Positions 1 to 9,522 of a DNA stretch of 53,920 bases are shown here, in pieces. Under the pieces are notes generated by a model. It had not been told where the DNA came from. It ran no database searches and saw only the letters and a program-made list of their open reading frames with translations. How positions within the stretch are numbered: position 1 is the stretch's first letter; each line of letters starts with the position of its first letter. The stretch comes from an uncultured Candidatus Poseidoniales archaeon. Lineage in GTDB: Archaea > Thermoplasmatota > Poseidoniia > Poseidoniales > Thalassarchaeaceae. Position numbers and translations under genes: made by a program. The stretch is taken from contig CACGHY010000007.1 in the NCBI GenBank assembly GCA_902573085.1, positions 1 through 53,920 of the forward strand, read 5' to 3'.

Positions 1-759
1 AACGGCCCAGACAAATAAGTCCCCCAAGAAAACCATACCTAGACTTGTCCAGAACCAGAATCCATGGTGGACATTTGTTTTGGAAACAAACCTGAAGATA
101 TTTCCTTGGATTTTCTCAAATCCTAAACTCCATCTTTTATTCCCTCCTCCAACCAAGTGCCTAAATGCATGACAAGAGGTAACATACATCGTCAACAAGA
201 AAGACTCTGCAGCCAAGACAAATGTTCCAACAGAAAGGCCATAGGAATTAGTTCCATCAACATCATGAAATCTTAGTGTGTGGAACACGTCGACATACTT
301 CATGAAAAGAATGATGATAGCAAGATAAAGCATTATTCTATGGATATTATTGAAGATGAATAATCCTCCTTCGCCTCTGTACCCTAGAGACTTGGAGATC
401 TTTGGTTCAGCAACCACGCATGCCACTGGACTGGCAAAGAATGTTCTGTAGTAGACGCGTCGCATGTAGTAACAAGTTCCTCGGAAACCAAATGGTATCC
501 AAAGAATCAACATAGCGGAATTAGCCCAAGCAGGGACCTCCAGACTCCACAGATAGATTATATCCGGAGAGAAAATTGGGCTAGTTACCCTATGATCGTC
601 GTAATGTATTGCTCCATCAAAGAATATCAATCTTAGAAATGTGTAAATCAAGGCTGCAGTAAGGGCGACTCCCATCCACAGGGGTTCCATCCACCACCGG
701 TCAATTCTATTTGTCTCGCCGAAGCCTTGGCTGATTGGAAGTTTGAAACTAGTAGCCAT
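1..759 (-). CDS. Respiratory membrane anchor-like protein (partial)
   Basis: The reading frame opens at an ATG at 757-759 and stays open to the window edge, giving at least 253 residues with no stop. It begins MATSFKLPISQGFGETNR and has several hydrophobic segments. Histidines lie in membrane-flanking motifs NNIHR, CHAFRHLVGG and VHHGFWFW, which could be heme or quinone-site ligands. From memory, this N-terminus and the CH-x-FRHLVGG motif match a conserved membrane protein that precedes the succinate dehydrogenase/fumarate reductase flavoprotein gene in several bacterial phyla. I therefore expect sdhA and sdhB just beyond the left edge; that is inference. The ATG sits inside the end of the small ORF upstream (11-base overlap). 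It could also be a generic cytochrome b-type anchor. Confidence 0.62.
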   Translation of the reverse strand, partial: MATSFKLPISQGFGETNRIDRWWMEPLWMGVALTAALIYTFLRLIFFDGAIHYDDHRVTSPIFSPDIIYLWSLEVPAWANSAMLILWIPFGFRGTCYYMRRVYYRTFFASPVACVVAEPKISKSLGYRGEGGLFIFNNIHRIMLYLAIIILFMKYVDVFHTLRFHDVDGTNSYGLSVGTFVLAAESFLLTMYVTSCHAFRHLVGGGNKRWSLGFEKIQGNIFRFVSKTNVHHGFWFWTSLGMVFLGDLFVWAV

Positions 760-1099
760 TAGTCCAACTCATTATAGTCCCGCAGGAACCCCAGTGGACC
801 CCACGAGGAACTCCCATTTTAATCCAAGTTTGTACAATACTGTGTTTGGACGAGTGTTGCAAAACCTCCCGGATGACAGATTTTTGCTTTATCATCCCTG
901 ACGTCTCCAGAGAGACAATGTAAGATATTAGTGAGAAAAAATTCAATATGTTTCCAATAAGACATAACACAATTATATTATTCCAGGCAATGATCTTGTC
1001 ATTTCCATCTGCCCAGATTGTAAATACATGCCAGGGATATGGCTTCCAGGGGTAATGTGTCCTGAATGTGGGAACCACTGATCTAGGCCAATGAAGCAT
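749..1099 (-). CDS. Possible small membrane protein
   Basis: This frame runs from an ATG at 1099, inside the last codons of the aldehyde dehydrogenase gene, to a TAG at 749-751 that overlaps the start of the next gene by 11 bases. It would encode 116 residues. An aromatic N-terminus (PYPWHVFTIW) precedes one strong hydrophobic stretch of about 25 residues (IIVLCLIGNILNFFSLISYI). I recognise no family. The overlaps on both sides fit a coupled operon, but the codon pattern is not decisive. If it is not a gene, 760-1082 is a 323-base spacer with no other feature I can support. Confidence 0.3.
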   Translation of the reverse strand: MLHWPRSVVPTFRTHYPWKPYPWHVFTIWADGNDKIIAWNNIIVLCLIGNILNFFSLISYIVSLETSGMIKQKSVIREVLQHSSKHSIVQTWIKMGVPRGVHWGSCGTIMSWTNGY

Positions 1100-2711
1100 A
1101 GTCTGCTTCTGCCTCTTTGACATGTATCTCATCCACATCCATTTGAGCGAGCTGGAGTTTTCCAGAAAGCTCGTCATTCACCGCATGCCAGTATGAGTAA
1201 GCCTCTATCACCCATATTCCTGACTCCCTAGTTCCATTTCCACTGTCCTTAACACCACCAAATGGTAGATGTGCCTCAGCACCTGTAGTGGAGTTGTTTA
1301 TGCCGGTCATTCCAGCCTTTATTCCAATCTTGAAACGGTATGCCTCAAGCCTATCATTAGTGTAGCAAGCACTGGATAACCCAAATGGAGATGCATTGGC
1401 CAGATGGAGGGCATTTTCGAAATCATCAGCCTTAACTACGGTCACTACAGGTCCGAAAATCTCTCGTTGGAAGCATTGCATTTCTTCTGTTACGTCTGCG
1501 TAAACATGCGGCCACATGTACGCACCCTCCGAAGCATCGCCTCGGAAATTCTCAGGCCTATTCTCATTGGTGATTCTACCCTCTCCCCATAATTTAGTAG
1601 CCCCGTCAGTCTCACACATCCCTAGATCTCTTAGGAAATCGCTAGCATACTTTTCAGATAGCATAGAACCATACAAAACATCTTCATTCCTTAGTGAATC
1701 CCCGATTTTAGTTTCCTTCACCTTTTTCATGAATTTTGCCATGAAATCATCGTAAATATCCTTGTGAAGTATCAGATTCCCCAGGCTAGTACAACGTTGA
1801 CCGGCTGTTCCGAAAGCAGCCCAGTACGCACCTTCAACCGCATTTTCGATGTTCGCTGATGGCATCACAACTAGGGGATTCTTGCCCCCCAACTCCAGTG
1901 AACATGAGACTAGGTTCCTACCACAGATCTCTCCGATCATCTTTCCAACAGGTGTTGAACCAGTAAAACTGATTTTATTCACTAGTCCCTCGTCAACCGA
2001 ATCAACAAGAAACTGCCCCGCTCCGCTACCTTTACCGTGAATCAAATTGATCACACCGTTTGGGAGCCCTGCTTCGTGCATTATTCTAGTGAGCATAAAC
2101 GATAGCAAAGGGGAGTCCTGAGGACTTTTCCAAACGCACGTGTTTCCGCACATTATTGCAGGAATCATCTTCCAGAAGGGCACCGCCGAGGGGAAATTAC
2201 TTGCATTTATGATACCACATACACCGAGTGGCCTCCGATAGGTGAACAGCTCCTTGTCAGGTAACTCCGAGTTAACCGTCTGTCCATACAATCTCCTTCC
2301 CTCCGATTGGAAAAAGAGGCATGTGTCGATTGCTTCCTGAACCTCGCCAGCACTCTCTTTCAGAGTCTTTCCTATTTCTCTTGCTTCAACCCTGACAATA
2401 TCGTCTTTGTGCTCCATGAGCAGTCTTCCCATGTTTCCAATAATCTGTCCTCTAGTCGGGGCAGGGGTTTGTGACCATTGAGAGAAAGCTTCCCTAGCTG
2501 AAATCAGCGCGTCGTGCACGTCATTCTTTGTAGACAATGGAAACACCCCTAAACAGTCATCCAACCATGCTGGATTCCTGCTCTCAAACGTTTTGCCATC
2601 GCTTGCTGGACGCAACTCTCCATTGATGATGTTGTAACCTATTACTGTAGGGCTGCCGTTGGGGTTTTCTCTGTTTAGAATCTCGAACCCGGTCTCAAGT
2701 ACGTGTGTCAT
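1083..2711 (-). CDS. NAD(P)-dependent aldehyde dehydrogenase
   Basis: This 542-residue protein is a full-length member of the aldehyde dehydrogenase superfamily, which oxidises aldehydes to carboxylates in the cytoplasm. The NAD-binding region has INASNFPSAVPFWK and FTGSTPVGK. The catalytic glutamate is in LELGGKNPL and the nucleophilic cysteine in GTAGQRCTS. The C-terminal substrate and oligomer region has EIFGPVVTVV and HLPFGGVKDSGNG. The GQRCTSLGNL context and length resemble the ALDH7 (alpha-aminoadipic semialdehyde dehydrogenase) group, but the substrate cannot be read from the sequence. The start is the ATG at 2709-2711, with an AT-rich patch near 2740-2748 that could be its promoter. 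The gene is divergent from the CDC48 gene and upstream of the respiratory anchor-like gene. Confidence 0.9.
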   Translation of the reverse strand: MTHVLETGFEILNRENPNGSPTVIGYNIINGELRPASDGKTFESRNPAWLDDCLGVFPLSTKNDVHDALISAREAFSQWSQTPAPTRGQIIGNMGRLLMEHKDDIVRVEAREIGKTLKESAGEVQEAIDTCLFFQSEGRRLYGQTVNSELPDKELFTYRRPLGVCGIINASNFPSAVPFWKMIPAIMCGNTCVWKSPQDSPLLSFMLTRIMHEAGLPNGVINLIHGKGSGAGQFLVDSVDEGLVNKISFTGSTPVGKMIGEICGRNLVSCSLELGGKNPLVVMPSANIENAVEGAYWAAFGTAGQRCTSLGNLILHKDIYDDFMAKFMKKVKETKIGDSLRNEDVLYGSMLSEKYASDFLRDLGMCETDGATKLWGEGRITNENRPENFRGDASEGAYMWPHVYADVTEEMQCFQREIFGPVVTVVKADDFENALHLANASPFGLSSACYTNDRLEAYRFKIGIKAGMTGINNSTTGAEAHLPFGGVKDSGNGTRESGIWVIEAYSYWHAVNDELSGKLQLAQMDVDEIHVKEAEADYASLA

Positions 2712-2853
2712 GAATAACGGCGAATACCACTTCTGAAATGAATTATGCGCATCGGCATACCTTATTCTGATAACAATTTTACACTATGGAGAGTCCTAGA
2801 TTGCAGGGTTTAACAACCCCCCATGCACGAGAAGTGGTGGTAGGGCGTGAGAA

Positions 2854-5079
2854 ATGTCATCAAACTCAAACGAATCATTAACTCTAAGGGTAGCAAAGGC
2901 GATACCAAGTGATGTGGGCCACGGACGAGCTAGAGTCCCGTTCGACAATGATCTGAACCTGAAACCCGGGGACATCGTCGAGATCGAAGGAGAGAGGAAG
3001 ACTGCGGCAATTGTTTGGAGATGCAGACCGGAAGATGCTAATCTTGGAGTTATTCGAATTGATGGAATTATTAGGAAAAACTCCGGAGTGAGTCTTGGCG
3101 ATAGAGCCGAGATTCGCAAAGTCGAGGTCGAGCCTTGCACCAAATTGGTCCTTAGTCCAGTAATGGCGAAGCAACAGAAAGTTAGGTTTGGGCCTGGGAT
3201 TGAAGGATTTGCAAGACGTGGCCTGAACAAAAGGCCGGTTGTTGCAGGTGATAGAATATTCATACCAGGCATGACACTCTTCGCTGAGGCATTGCCCTTT
3301 GCTATAGTCCAAACAAGTCCCAAGGGGATAGTGCAGGTACTTCCCGACACTGAGATCGTAATCAAGGAGGATGGCGTTGACCAGGAAGAGGAGAATATGG
3401 TTCAGACCATCTCCTACGAGGATATCGGAGGAATTGGAAACCAGCTGCAAAAGGTTAGGGAGATGATAGAGCTCCCTCTCAAGCATCCGATTCTATTCAG
3501 AAGACTTGGGATCGACCCTCCACGAGGAGTTCTGTTGCACGGCCCTCCAGGAACCGGAAAGACACTGATTGCCAAGGCCGTCGCGTCAGAAACGAAGGCC
3601 CACTTCACATCCATAAATGGCCCGGAGATAATTTCGAAGTACTACGGTGAAAGTGAGAAGCAACTCCGTGAGATTTTTGATGAGGCCGCAGCCAACGCTC
3701 CAGCAATCATATTCATTGACGAACTGGATAGTATCGCTCCAAAGAGGGAGGACGTCACTGGAGAAGTTGAGAGGCGTGTAGTCGCGCAACTGCTCACCCT
3801 ACTGGATGGAATGGGTGGCAGGGACAATGTTGTGGTAATCGGGGCCACAAACAGAAGGGATGCAATTGACCAGGCTCTGAGGAGGCCTGGAAGATTCGAT
3901 AGAGAATTGGAGATTGGTGTCCCAGACAAGGCAGGTAGGGGGGAGATACTGGAGATCCACACAAGGGACATGCCAATCAGTGATGATTACAACTTGGAGT
4001 GGCTGCTAGACCACACTCATGGATTCGTCGGAGCTGATATCTCAGCCTTAGTGAGGGAAGCAGCAATGAAGGCTCTTCGACGCTATCTTCCAGAGATAGA
4101 TCTGGACGAGGAAGAGATAGCTCCTGAGGTAATAGAGAAGATGGAGGTCAAGATGTCTGACTTTCAAGAGGCAGTAAGAGAGATTGAGCCAAGCGCTCTG
4201 AGGGAAATATACGTGCAGGTACCAGAAGTTACCTGGGAAGAGGTAGGCGGTCTTCAAGATGTCAAGGAACGACTGAAGGAGAGCGTTGAATGGCCACTGA
4301 ATATGCCGGAGAAATTCGAACATTTCGGAATAACTCCGCCAAGAGGGATAATGTTGTTCGGCGCACCGGGTACAGGCAAGACCCTGATTGCGAAGGCAAT
4401 TGCTAACGAGGCTAAGGCCAATTTCATATCCATAAAGGGTCCAGAGCTAATTTCCAAGTGGGTTGGAGAATCCGAGAAAGCAGTTAGAGAGGTGTTCAAG
4501 AAAGCAAAGCAATCCAGCCCTTCGATTGTTTTCCTGGATGAGTTCGAGAGCATTGCTGGAATGAGGAGAAGCCATTCCGGAGAGGGTTCAGATGTTATGA
4601 ACAGGGTAGTGAACCAACTTCTGAGCAGTCTTGATGGAGTGGAGGGAATGGAAGGAGTAATCGTAGTCGCAGCGACCAACAGGCCTGAAATGATCGATCC
4701 AGCACTGATGCGAAGTGGGCGATTCGAACGAGTTCTACATATCCCCCCTCCTGATAGAGACTCTAGATCCGCAATTCTGAAAATCCACACAAAGGACATG
4801 CCTCTCGGGAAGTTCAAAATTGAAGATCTAGCATCTAGTATGGAGAATTACACAGGTGCCGATATAGAGGCAGTTTGCAGAGAAGCAGCCCTGATTGCAA
4901 TGAGGGATGATAAGAAGACAGTAACTAGGAAGCACTTTGAAACCGCGGCGGAAAGAGTCAGGCCGACGGTAAATGATGAGATGATGCAATACTACTCAAA
5001 GTTGGAAGAGACACTAACCAGTGGTCTTGAGTCGGTGAAACGCTCCACGGGAACAATCTCCGGAATCGAATTAATCTGA
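2854..5079 (+). CDS. cdc48: CDC48/VAT-type AAA ATPase
   Basis: This 741-residue protein has the full CDC48/p97 layout: an N-terminal double-psi barrel/substrate domain (about 1-190) and two AAA modules. Walker A motifs are GPPGTGKT near residue 230 and GAPGTGKT near 503. Walker B motifs are [11 protein letters not shown] near 286 and [11 protein letters not shown] near 558. Arginine-finger regions [10 protein letters not shown] and [10 protein letters not shown] follow. It unfolds or extracts proteins using ATP and in archaea is thought to feed the proteasome. The C-terminus ends SGIELI and has no HbYX proteasome-docking tail. The second Walker B has Asp-Glu followed by Phe-Glu, an ordinary variation. 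A PRC-barrel gene follows 8 bases downstream and probably shares the transcript. Confidence 0.95.
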   Translation: MSSNSNESLTLRVAKAIPSDVGHGRARVPFDNDLNLKPGDIVEIEGERKTAAIVWRCRPEDANLGVIRIDGIIRKNSGVSLGDRAEIRKVEVEPCTKLVLSPVMAKQQKVRFGPGIEGFARRGLNKRPVVAGDRIFIPGMTLFAEALPFAIVQTSPKGIVQVLPDTEIVIKEDGVDQEEENMVQTISYEDIGGIGNQLQKVREMIELPLKHPILFRRLGIDPPRGVLLHGPPGTGKTLIAKAVASETKAHFTSINGPEIISKYYGESEKQLREIFDEAAANAPAIIFIDELDSIAPKREDVTGEVERRVVAQLLTLLDGMGGRDNVVVIGATNRRDAIDQALRRPGRFDRELEIGVPDKAGRGEILEIHTRDMPISDDYNLEWLLDHTHGFVGADISALVREAAMKALRRYLPEIDLDEEEIAPEVIEKMEVKMSDFQEAVREIEPSALREIYVQVPEVTWEEVGGLQDVKERLKESVEWPLNMPEKFEHFGITPPRGIMLFGAPGTGKTLIAKAIANEAKANFISIKGPELISKWVGESEKAVREVFKKAKQSSPSIVFLDEFESIAGMRRSHSGEGSDVMNRVVNQLLSSLDGVEGMEGVIVVAATNRPEMIDPALMRSGRFERVLHIPPPDRDSRSAILKIHTKDMPLGKFKIEDLASSMENYTGADIEAVCREAALIAMRDDKKTVTRKHFETAAERVRPTVNDEMMQYYSKLEETLTSGLESVKRSTGTISGIELI

Positions 5080-5087
5080 GGAATATA

Positions 5088-5330
5088 ATGAAGACCACAT
5101 TCACCCAAGAAATAATGACTAGGCAAGTCGTAGATGCGGCAGGTGATCTTCTAGGCCACTTAGCGGACTTCGCAGTTGATGTTGATACTGGAAACATTGT
5201 TTCAATCTTGGTCGTGACTGAGCAAGGACTCGATCCTTCCGAGCTTCCGTGGCCAACAACCGACGGACTCATCACAATTCCTGTCGAAGAAGTAGCTAGC
5301 GTCGGTAATGTTGTGGAACTCTCCAGATAA
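5088..5330 (+). CDS. PRC-barrel domain protein
   Basis: This 80-residue protein consists of one PRC-barrel fold. It has the typical pattern of a site for modification or cleavage (EIMTRQVVDAAGDLLGHLAD), then a beta-rich segment NIVSILVV and a closing hydrophobic strand IPVEEVASVGNVVEL. PRC barrels occur in photosynthetic reaction centre subunit H, in RimM and in many small archaeal proteins, where they mediate protein or RNA contacts. A GAGGA Shine-Dalgarno motif at 5078-5082 overlaps the CDC48 stop codon and precedes the ATG at 5088, so translation is probably coupled to CDC48. Function is unknown. Confidence 0.78.
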   Translation: MKTTFTQEIMTRQVVDAAGDLLGHLADFAVDVDTGNIVSILVVTEQGLDPSELPWPTTDGLITIPVEEVASVGNVVELSR

Positions 5331-5410
5331 GCCGATGCAGCTTTGTTCATTGTCACATAACGGTCATAAAACGTTCTTCAGGCTCAACTACCATAGTTGA
5401 GGTGGTCCGG

Positions 5411-7078
5411 ATGGTGGATTGGAGAAAGATAGGTAGATTCCTCAATACCCGAAGGAACAAGAGAATAGCCTTACAGGCCTCTTTCTGGGCGGTATTCCTA
5501 CTTCTAATTATATCAATCGCAGTCACTTATGTCGTCCCAGGACAGACCCAACAGTCCGCATATGGAGACGGGTGGAACGATCTCGGCTCATTTCGTGAGG
5601 AACTGAACAATAAGGGAGTTGAGACAACAGCACTGGTATCTAGTCCTCTGCTTTTGAGTGACCTTGATCATCCCGAGCAGACCATCTTCGTGATATCTGG
5701 TGTGGAGAGGGACACAATTTCTCTCCCACGCTTCACTGGCGAAGACGATCTGATACAATTTTCCGAGGGAGACGGTTACACTTCTTCCGAGATTGTTGCT
5801 ATCAGAGAATTCGTCACAAGGGGGGGTACGCTCATCCTAATGGACGACTTTGGATATTCGAGTAATCTTGCCTCGGAGTTCGGTCTTCAATTCACTAACC
5901 ATCGTCTCTATTCCGACTACAGCTATGATAATGATCTTGGGTCTGATTTCGTGTGGGTGAATACCACCTCAGCGTTCAATTTCACTTCTTCACAAGGAAC
6001 TCAGACCTCTGTAAATCCATGTATAAGAGACGTAGATGGAGATGGCGTTGTCGACGTTCTGGATGAAGATTCAAATGATCCAGAAATAGGAGCACAATTT
6101 GTAACTATCCAGGACTCAGGCTTATGTGCGCATCGATTCCAAGGTACAGATCCAACAACAAATCAACCCAGATGGGATTGGTCACAAGACTACAGCATAC
6201 TAACTAACACCCCATCAGCATTTGAGAAGACTACCTCATACAACCCAGCTGAAAGGCGCTATGTCATCTCAAAAACCACTCAGGACTCGTGGATAGACAA
6301 TAATGGAGATGGTAACTACTCCGTAGGATCTTTTGCTGCGTTCGGGCTTGCAGGGGATGAACAGGGACCCTTCCCAGTTTACGTCAGGTATTGCGAAGCC
6401 ATTCTTTGTCGAGGCTCAGAGACCGGCAGAGTCCATTTCATCTCGGATGGATCAGTTCTGATCAATTCATTGTATGATCCAGAATTCGCTTCGATATACT
6501 CTGGTATGGTACCAGAAAACGATAACAGGAAATGGATTCTGGATATTGTGGCTGAAGCTCTGATACTGAACGATAACGGCACCTTTCCGGGAGAAAACGC
6601 ATTAGTTATCTTCGACGAGAGCAGGCACCAACAGCCCACCATATTCGGCGATACATACAACCTGGTCTACTACCTGCTAATCTACTTCACCAATGATTGG
6701 ATGGCGATGTTAATACTATTCCTTTTCTTGTTTATTCTGCTAGAGGCTGTATTGATCAGGAAAGAGGATCCAGAGGACTGGAGACATGTTTTCAGAGTTG
6801 TATATTACGGATTTGGAGATGCTGAGAGATACAAGTACTATCAGAGGCCAGAGAAAATAAGACAAGTCCTACTCACGAGGGTTAGGAATCTCAATGCCCT
6901 AACAATGGAGGAGTTTGATGCAATGCCGGCTTCTGAGCTACAGGGAATGATCCGGGACCCCGTTCTCGTTCGCTTCCTTTTCGAGGAAAGGAACTACAGG
7001 CCGGACGAATTGGTTGGTATTGTCAGGAGAATAAAGCAATGGGGAGAATCTGGGGGTGTGGCGAAAGTTGTGGACTAG
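5411..7078 (+). CDS. DUF4350-like membrane protein with calcium-loop insert
   Basis: This protein of about 555 residues has an N-terminal membrane helix (FLLLIISIAVTYVV, about residues 25-40), a large domain expected outside the membrane, a second helix near 430-450 (MAMLILFLFLFILLEAVLI) and a cytoplasmic tail of about 110 residues. The region around IREFVTRGGTLILMDDFGYS has the class-I glutamine-amidotransferase-like pattern of DUF4350 proteins. An acidic DVDGDGVVDVLDED segment and DNNGDGNY look like calcium-binding loops inserted in the outer domain. DUF4350 genes usually sit with MoxR and DUF58 genes; here a DUF58 gene overlaps the 3' end by 23 bases. I prefer the ATG at 5411, which has GGTGG at 5401-5405, over the GTG at 5402. 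Molecular role is unknown. Confidence 0.75.
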   Translation: MVDWRKIGRFLNTRRNKRIALQASFWAVFLLLIISIAVTYVVPGQTQQSAYGDGWNDLGSFREELNNKGVETTALVSSPLLLSDLDHPEQTIFVISGVERDTISLPRFTGEDDLIQFSEGDGYTSSEIVAIREFVTRGGTLILMDDFGYSSNLASEFGLQFTNHRLYSDYSYDNDLGSDFVWVNTTSAFNFTSSQGTQTSVNPCIRDVDGDGVVDVLDEDSNDPEIGAQFVTIQDSGLCAHRFQGTDPTTNQPRWDWSQDYSILTNTPSAFEKTTSYNPAERRYVISKTTQDSWIDNNGDGNYSVGSFAAFGLAGDEQGPFPVYVRYCEAILCRGSETGRVHFISDGSVLINSLYDPEFASIYSGMVPENDNRKWILDIVAEALILNDNGTFPGENALVIFDESRHQQPTIFGDTYNLVYYLLIYFTNDWMAMLILFLFLFILLEAVLIRKEDPEDWRHVFRVVYYGFGDAERYKYYQRPEKIRQVLLTRVRNLNALTMEEFDAMPASELQGMIRDPVLVRFLFEERNYRPDELVGIVRRIKQWGESGGVAKVVD

Positions 7079-8318
7079 GAAAGCAGCAATTATGCTAGCT
7101 GGGGGAGTAAGCCTAATCCTGGTTGGAATGATGATTTCTAACTTCCAGATGATAATAATCGGCCTAACTTTCATCGCCTTCATCTCTCTAAATGGATGGA
7201 TAGTAGGCCAGTCTGAACTGGAGATAACACGATTCGTACCGCATTCAAATGTATACAAGGGAGACTTGATCGAGGTTTCGCTAACAATCACAAACAAATC
7301 CTACAGGAGAACACAACTATTGGAGGTGTTCGACAACGTCCCTCACGAGATGAAGATAAGACGGGGTATAAACCAGATTAGGATAAACCTAGGTCCGGGG
7401 CAGTCAACCAAGCTAGAATACATGTTGAGGTGCCCTCTAAGGGGGCATTTTTCGATAGGACCTATCTCTGTAAGGCACCGCAATGCCTTCGGTTTGTTCG
7501 TGAACGAGTCGAAGATTGAGGATATGTGTGACGTCACCGTCTTCCCGCAGGTCAGGGACGTTGAGGACGCAATGCTGAGGGCCGACGTCCCAAAGATGTA
7601 CACCGGAGCCACCACACTCAGGACTCCTGGGCCTGGGATGGAATTCTACTCGCTCAGGGAGTACCTCTCTACAGATCCAATCCGTTCAATTAATTGGAAG
7701 GCCTTTGCAAGAACCGGTGATATGATGGTAAATCAGAAGACTAGGGATGCAGTCACTGATGTGTTCGTTATTCTCGACACAAGAGAGGTCAGTAGGATTG
7801 GGACGGTCCTGAAGAACCCCCTGGAGATGGGCGCGTCTGCAGCGGCATCTCTTGCTAGCCACTTCCTTAAGCGAAAGGACTCCGTTGCAATGGTGACCTA
7901 TGGAAGTAGGATGGACTTCCTTCCACCCGATACTGGGGATAAACAGCAGTACAAGGTCCTAAGTCGTCTAGCTTCTGTTTCCCCTTCTGGATCGATGCCT
8001 CTCCAGGCGGTAACAAACGCCCTGTCCCCGAGAATCAGCCGTGGCTCTCCCGTCTTCATCATTAGCAGCCTAGAGGGAGATGGCACCACTCTACCTGCAA
8101 TCAGGAACCTATCCGGAAACGGACACGAGGTCATCGTCTTGTCACCAAGCAGCGTTGACCTCGAGAGACTAGTTAGCCGCATCCCTCGAATGGCCTACGA
8201 GGTCCTCAAGTTGGAGAGACAGAATCGACTGACTGCCGTATCGGGATATGGGGCCAGGGTAGTGGATTGGATGCCCGATATCGAGCTGTCGCAGGCTCTG
8301 GTACAGTCGAGGGGGTGA
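7056..8318 (+). CDS. DUF58 domain membrane protein
   Basis: This 420-residue protein begins at a GTG inside the end of the DUF4350 gene (23-base overlap). Two hydrophobic helices lie within residues 10-50. A beta-sandwich-like region follows (LIEVSLTITNKSYRR to RCPLRGHFSIGP). The DUF58 signature is YLSTDPIRSINWKAFART near residues 210-227, followed by a vWA-like stretch (DVFVILDTREVS). DUF58 proteins usually work with MoxR AAA ATPases, possibly in metal-cofactor insertion or assembly of envelope proteins; direct evidence in archaea is thin. No MoxR gene is present in this window. The next gene starts 4 bases downstream, so the three genes form one operon. Confidence 0.88.
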   Translation: MWRKLWTRKAAIMLAGGVSLILVGMMISNFQMIIIGLTFIAFISLNGWIVGQSELEITRFVPHSNVYKGDLIEVSLTITNKSYRRTQLLEVFDNVPHEMKIRRGINQIRINLGPGQSTKLEYMLRCPLRGHFSIGPISVRHRNAFGLFVNESKIEDMCDVTVFPQVRDVEDAMLRADVPKMYTGATTLRTPGPGMEFYSLREYLSTDPIRSINWKAFARTGDMMVNQKTRDAVTDVFVILDTREVSRIGTVLKNPLEMGASAAASLASHFLKRKDSVAMVTYGSRMDFLPPDTGDKQQYKVLSRLASVSPSGSMPLQAVTNALSPRISRGSPVFIISSLEGDGTTLPAIRNLSGNGHEVIVLSPSSVDLERLVSRIPRMAYEVLKLERQNRLTAVSGYGARVVDWMPDIELSQALVQSRG

Positions 8319-8322
8319 GAAT

Positions 8323-9522
8323 TTGGAATTAACTGAAAAGAAGCAGGAGATAATAGAGACCCTGCATATCCCTGCACTCAGAAAGAAATGGCAGATCCTT
8401 GTATTACAGATAACCTCCACAGTTTCACTTTTGCTCTTGCTAATGAGGATGAGCGATATCTATGGCCCATGTAGCGATGAATTCATTTTAAACAACAACT
8501 CGGATACATGGTGCCCCTCATACGAGCACACTAGGGGTCTAATGTGGATGGATAAATCCAACGGACTCCTAATTCCGGATTTCCTCCTCGGTGTGGGACA
8601 GACGGGCACAATGTCCATGATTGGACCCTTGGTTTTGTGCCTATTTTCTACTTTCGCGATAGAAAGATTCTGGTCATCCTCTCAGGAGCTCCAGAACAGA
8701 ATTAAGCAGGTAGCTGCAGCATTTCTGGGTGCCTGGGTTGTCCTCCCGTTCCTTTTCTCTTGGATTTCTGCGACATTCTCCAATGGATTCCACTTCCCCT
8801 GGAATAGCAACGATTCAATGAATCACATAGGGGAGCTGTTCCATCCACTGGGACTCTTGGGAGAACTCGTGTTCTTAGGAATTGTATTCGCTCCAGTCTT
8901 GGTCGGATTGATCGGCATATGGGGGCTCTCTAAGAGGTCGATTACATGGGTGGTCGGCTACTACATAATCGTAATCGCATTCCATGCTGTGCTTACCTTC
9001 GAACCAATAGTCTCTGAGGTTGATGTAGGACTTCGCGCACTTCCAACTCAGATAGGGGAGGGCTCTATTCTCGGTGGCCTAGTCTCCCCGCTTGCAAGCT
9101 CCCTACTTGGGATTGCCATACTGATGCTTCTATTCATGGAGTCTGGAACTGCTGCCATATCTCACATGGAATATGCGGCTTCGCTCCCTGAGGAGTCAAA
9201 GAGAGATCCAGAGTACATCAGGCAGTTCAATAACGTGGTCAACTCCCATCTAATACAGCTCGTAGTTGTCGTCTCTCTGGTAGGAGTCACCACGGCTCTG
9301 GCTTTGGCATTCGATGACCTTATGATTTCTATCGTCGGAATACTGGAGGGAACACAGTGGACCGGTCAAGTAAAGGAATCTCTGGAACTACAGATGACAT
9401 ACGGCAAGGTAATTTCTGCCGGCCTTTTCATCATAGCAGTTGCTGGACTAAGGTTCGTTGTCCCTTGGCAGATTGTTTCCGGCTACGTGGAATCAAGAAT
9501 TTTGAAGCTACGCTCTAACTAG
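8323..9522 (+). CDS. Multi-pass membrane protein in DUF4350/DUF58 operon
   Basis: This 399-residue protein of no family I recognise starts at a TTG at 8323, behind the strong purine motif GGGGGTGAGA at 8311-8320; no nearby ATG is better placed. I see about seven or eight hydrophobic segments, including ILVLQITSTVSLLLLL, MIGPLVLCLFSTFAI, AFLGAWVVLPFLFSW, LVFLGIVFAPVLVGLIGIWG, YYIIVIAFHAVL, LVSPLASSLLGIAILMLLF and a C-terminal pair. A loop near residues 48-70 holds two cysteines (GPCSDEF and TWCPSYE) that could form an external disulfide. Tight spacing to the DUF58 gene suggests it is the channel or scaffold partner of that operon; this is inference. Confidence 0.72.
   Translation: MELTEKKQEIIETLHIPALRKKWQILVLQITSTVSLLLLLMRMSDIYGPCSDEFILNNNSDTWCPSYEHTRGLMWMDKSNGLLIPDFLLGVGQTGTMSMIGPLVLCLFSTFAIERFWSSSQELQNRIKQVAAAFLGAWVVLPFLFSWISATFSNGFHFPWNSNDSMNHIGELFHPLGLLGELVFLGIVFAPVLVGLIGIWGLSKRSITWVVGYYIIVIAFHAVLTFEPIVSEVDVGLRALPTQIGEGSILGGLVSPLASSLLGIAILMLLFMESGTAAISHMEYAASLPEESKRDPEYIRQFNNVVNSHLIQLVVVVSLVGVTTALALAFDDLMISIVGILEGTQWTGQVKESLELQMTYGKVISAGLFIIAVAGLRFVVPWQIVSGYVESRILKLRSN

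Noticed and set aside
2884-3486. 200-codon open frame on the minus strand inside the CDC48 gene
   Set aside because: It is antisense to a strongly conserved ATPase, shows no domain and has the Cys/Ser/Leu-rich composition of an antisense shadow.
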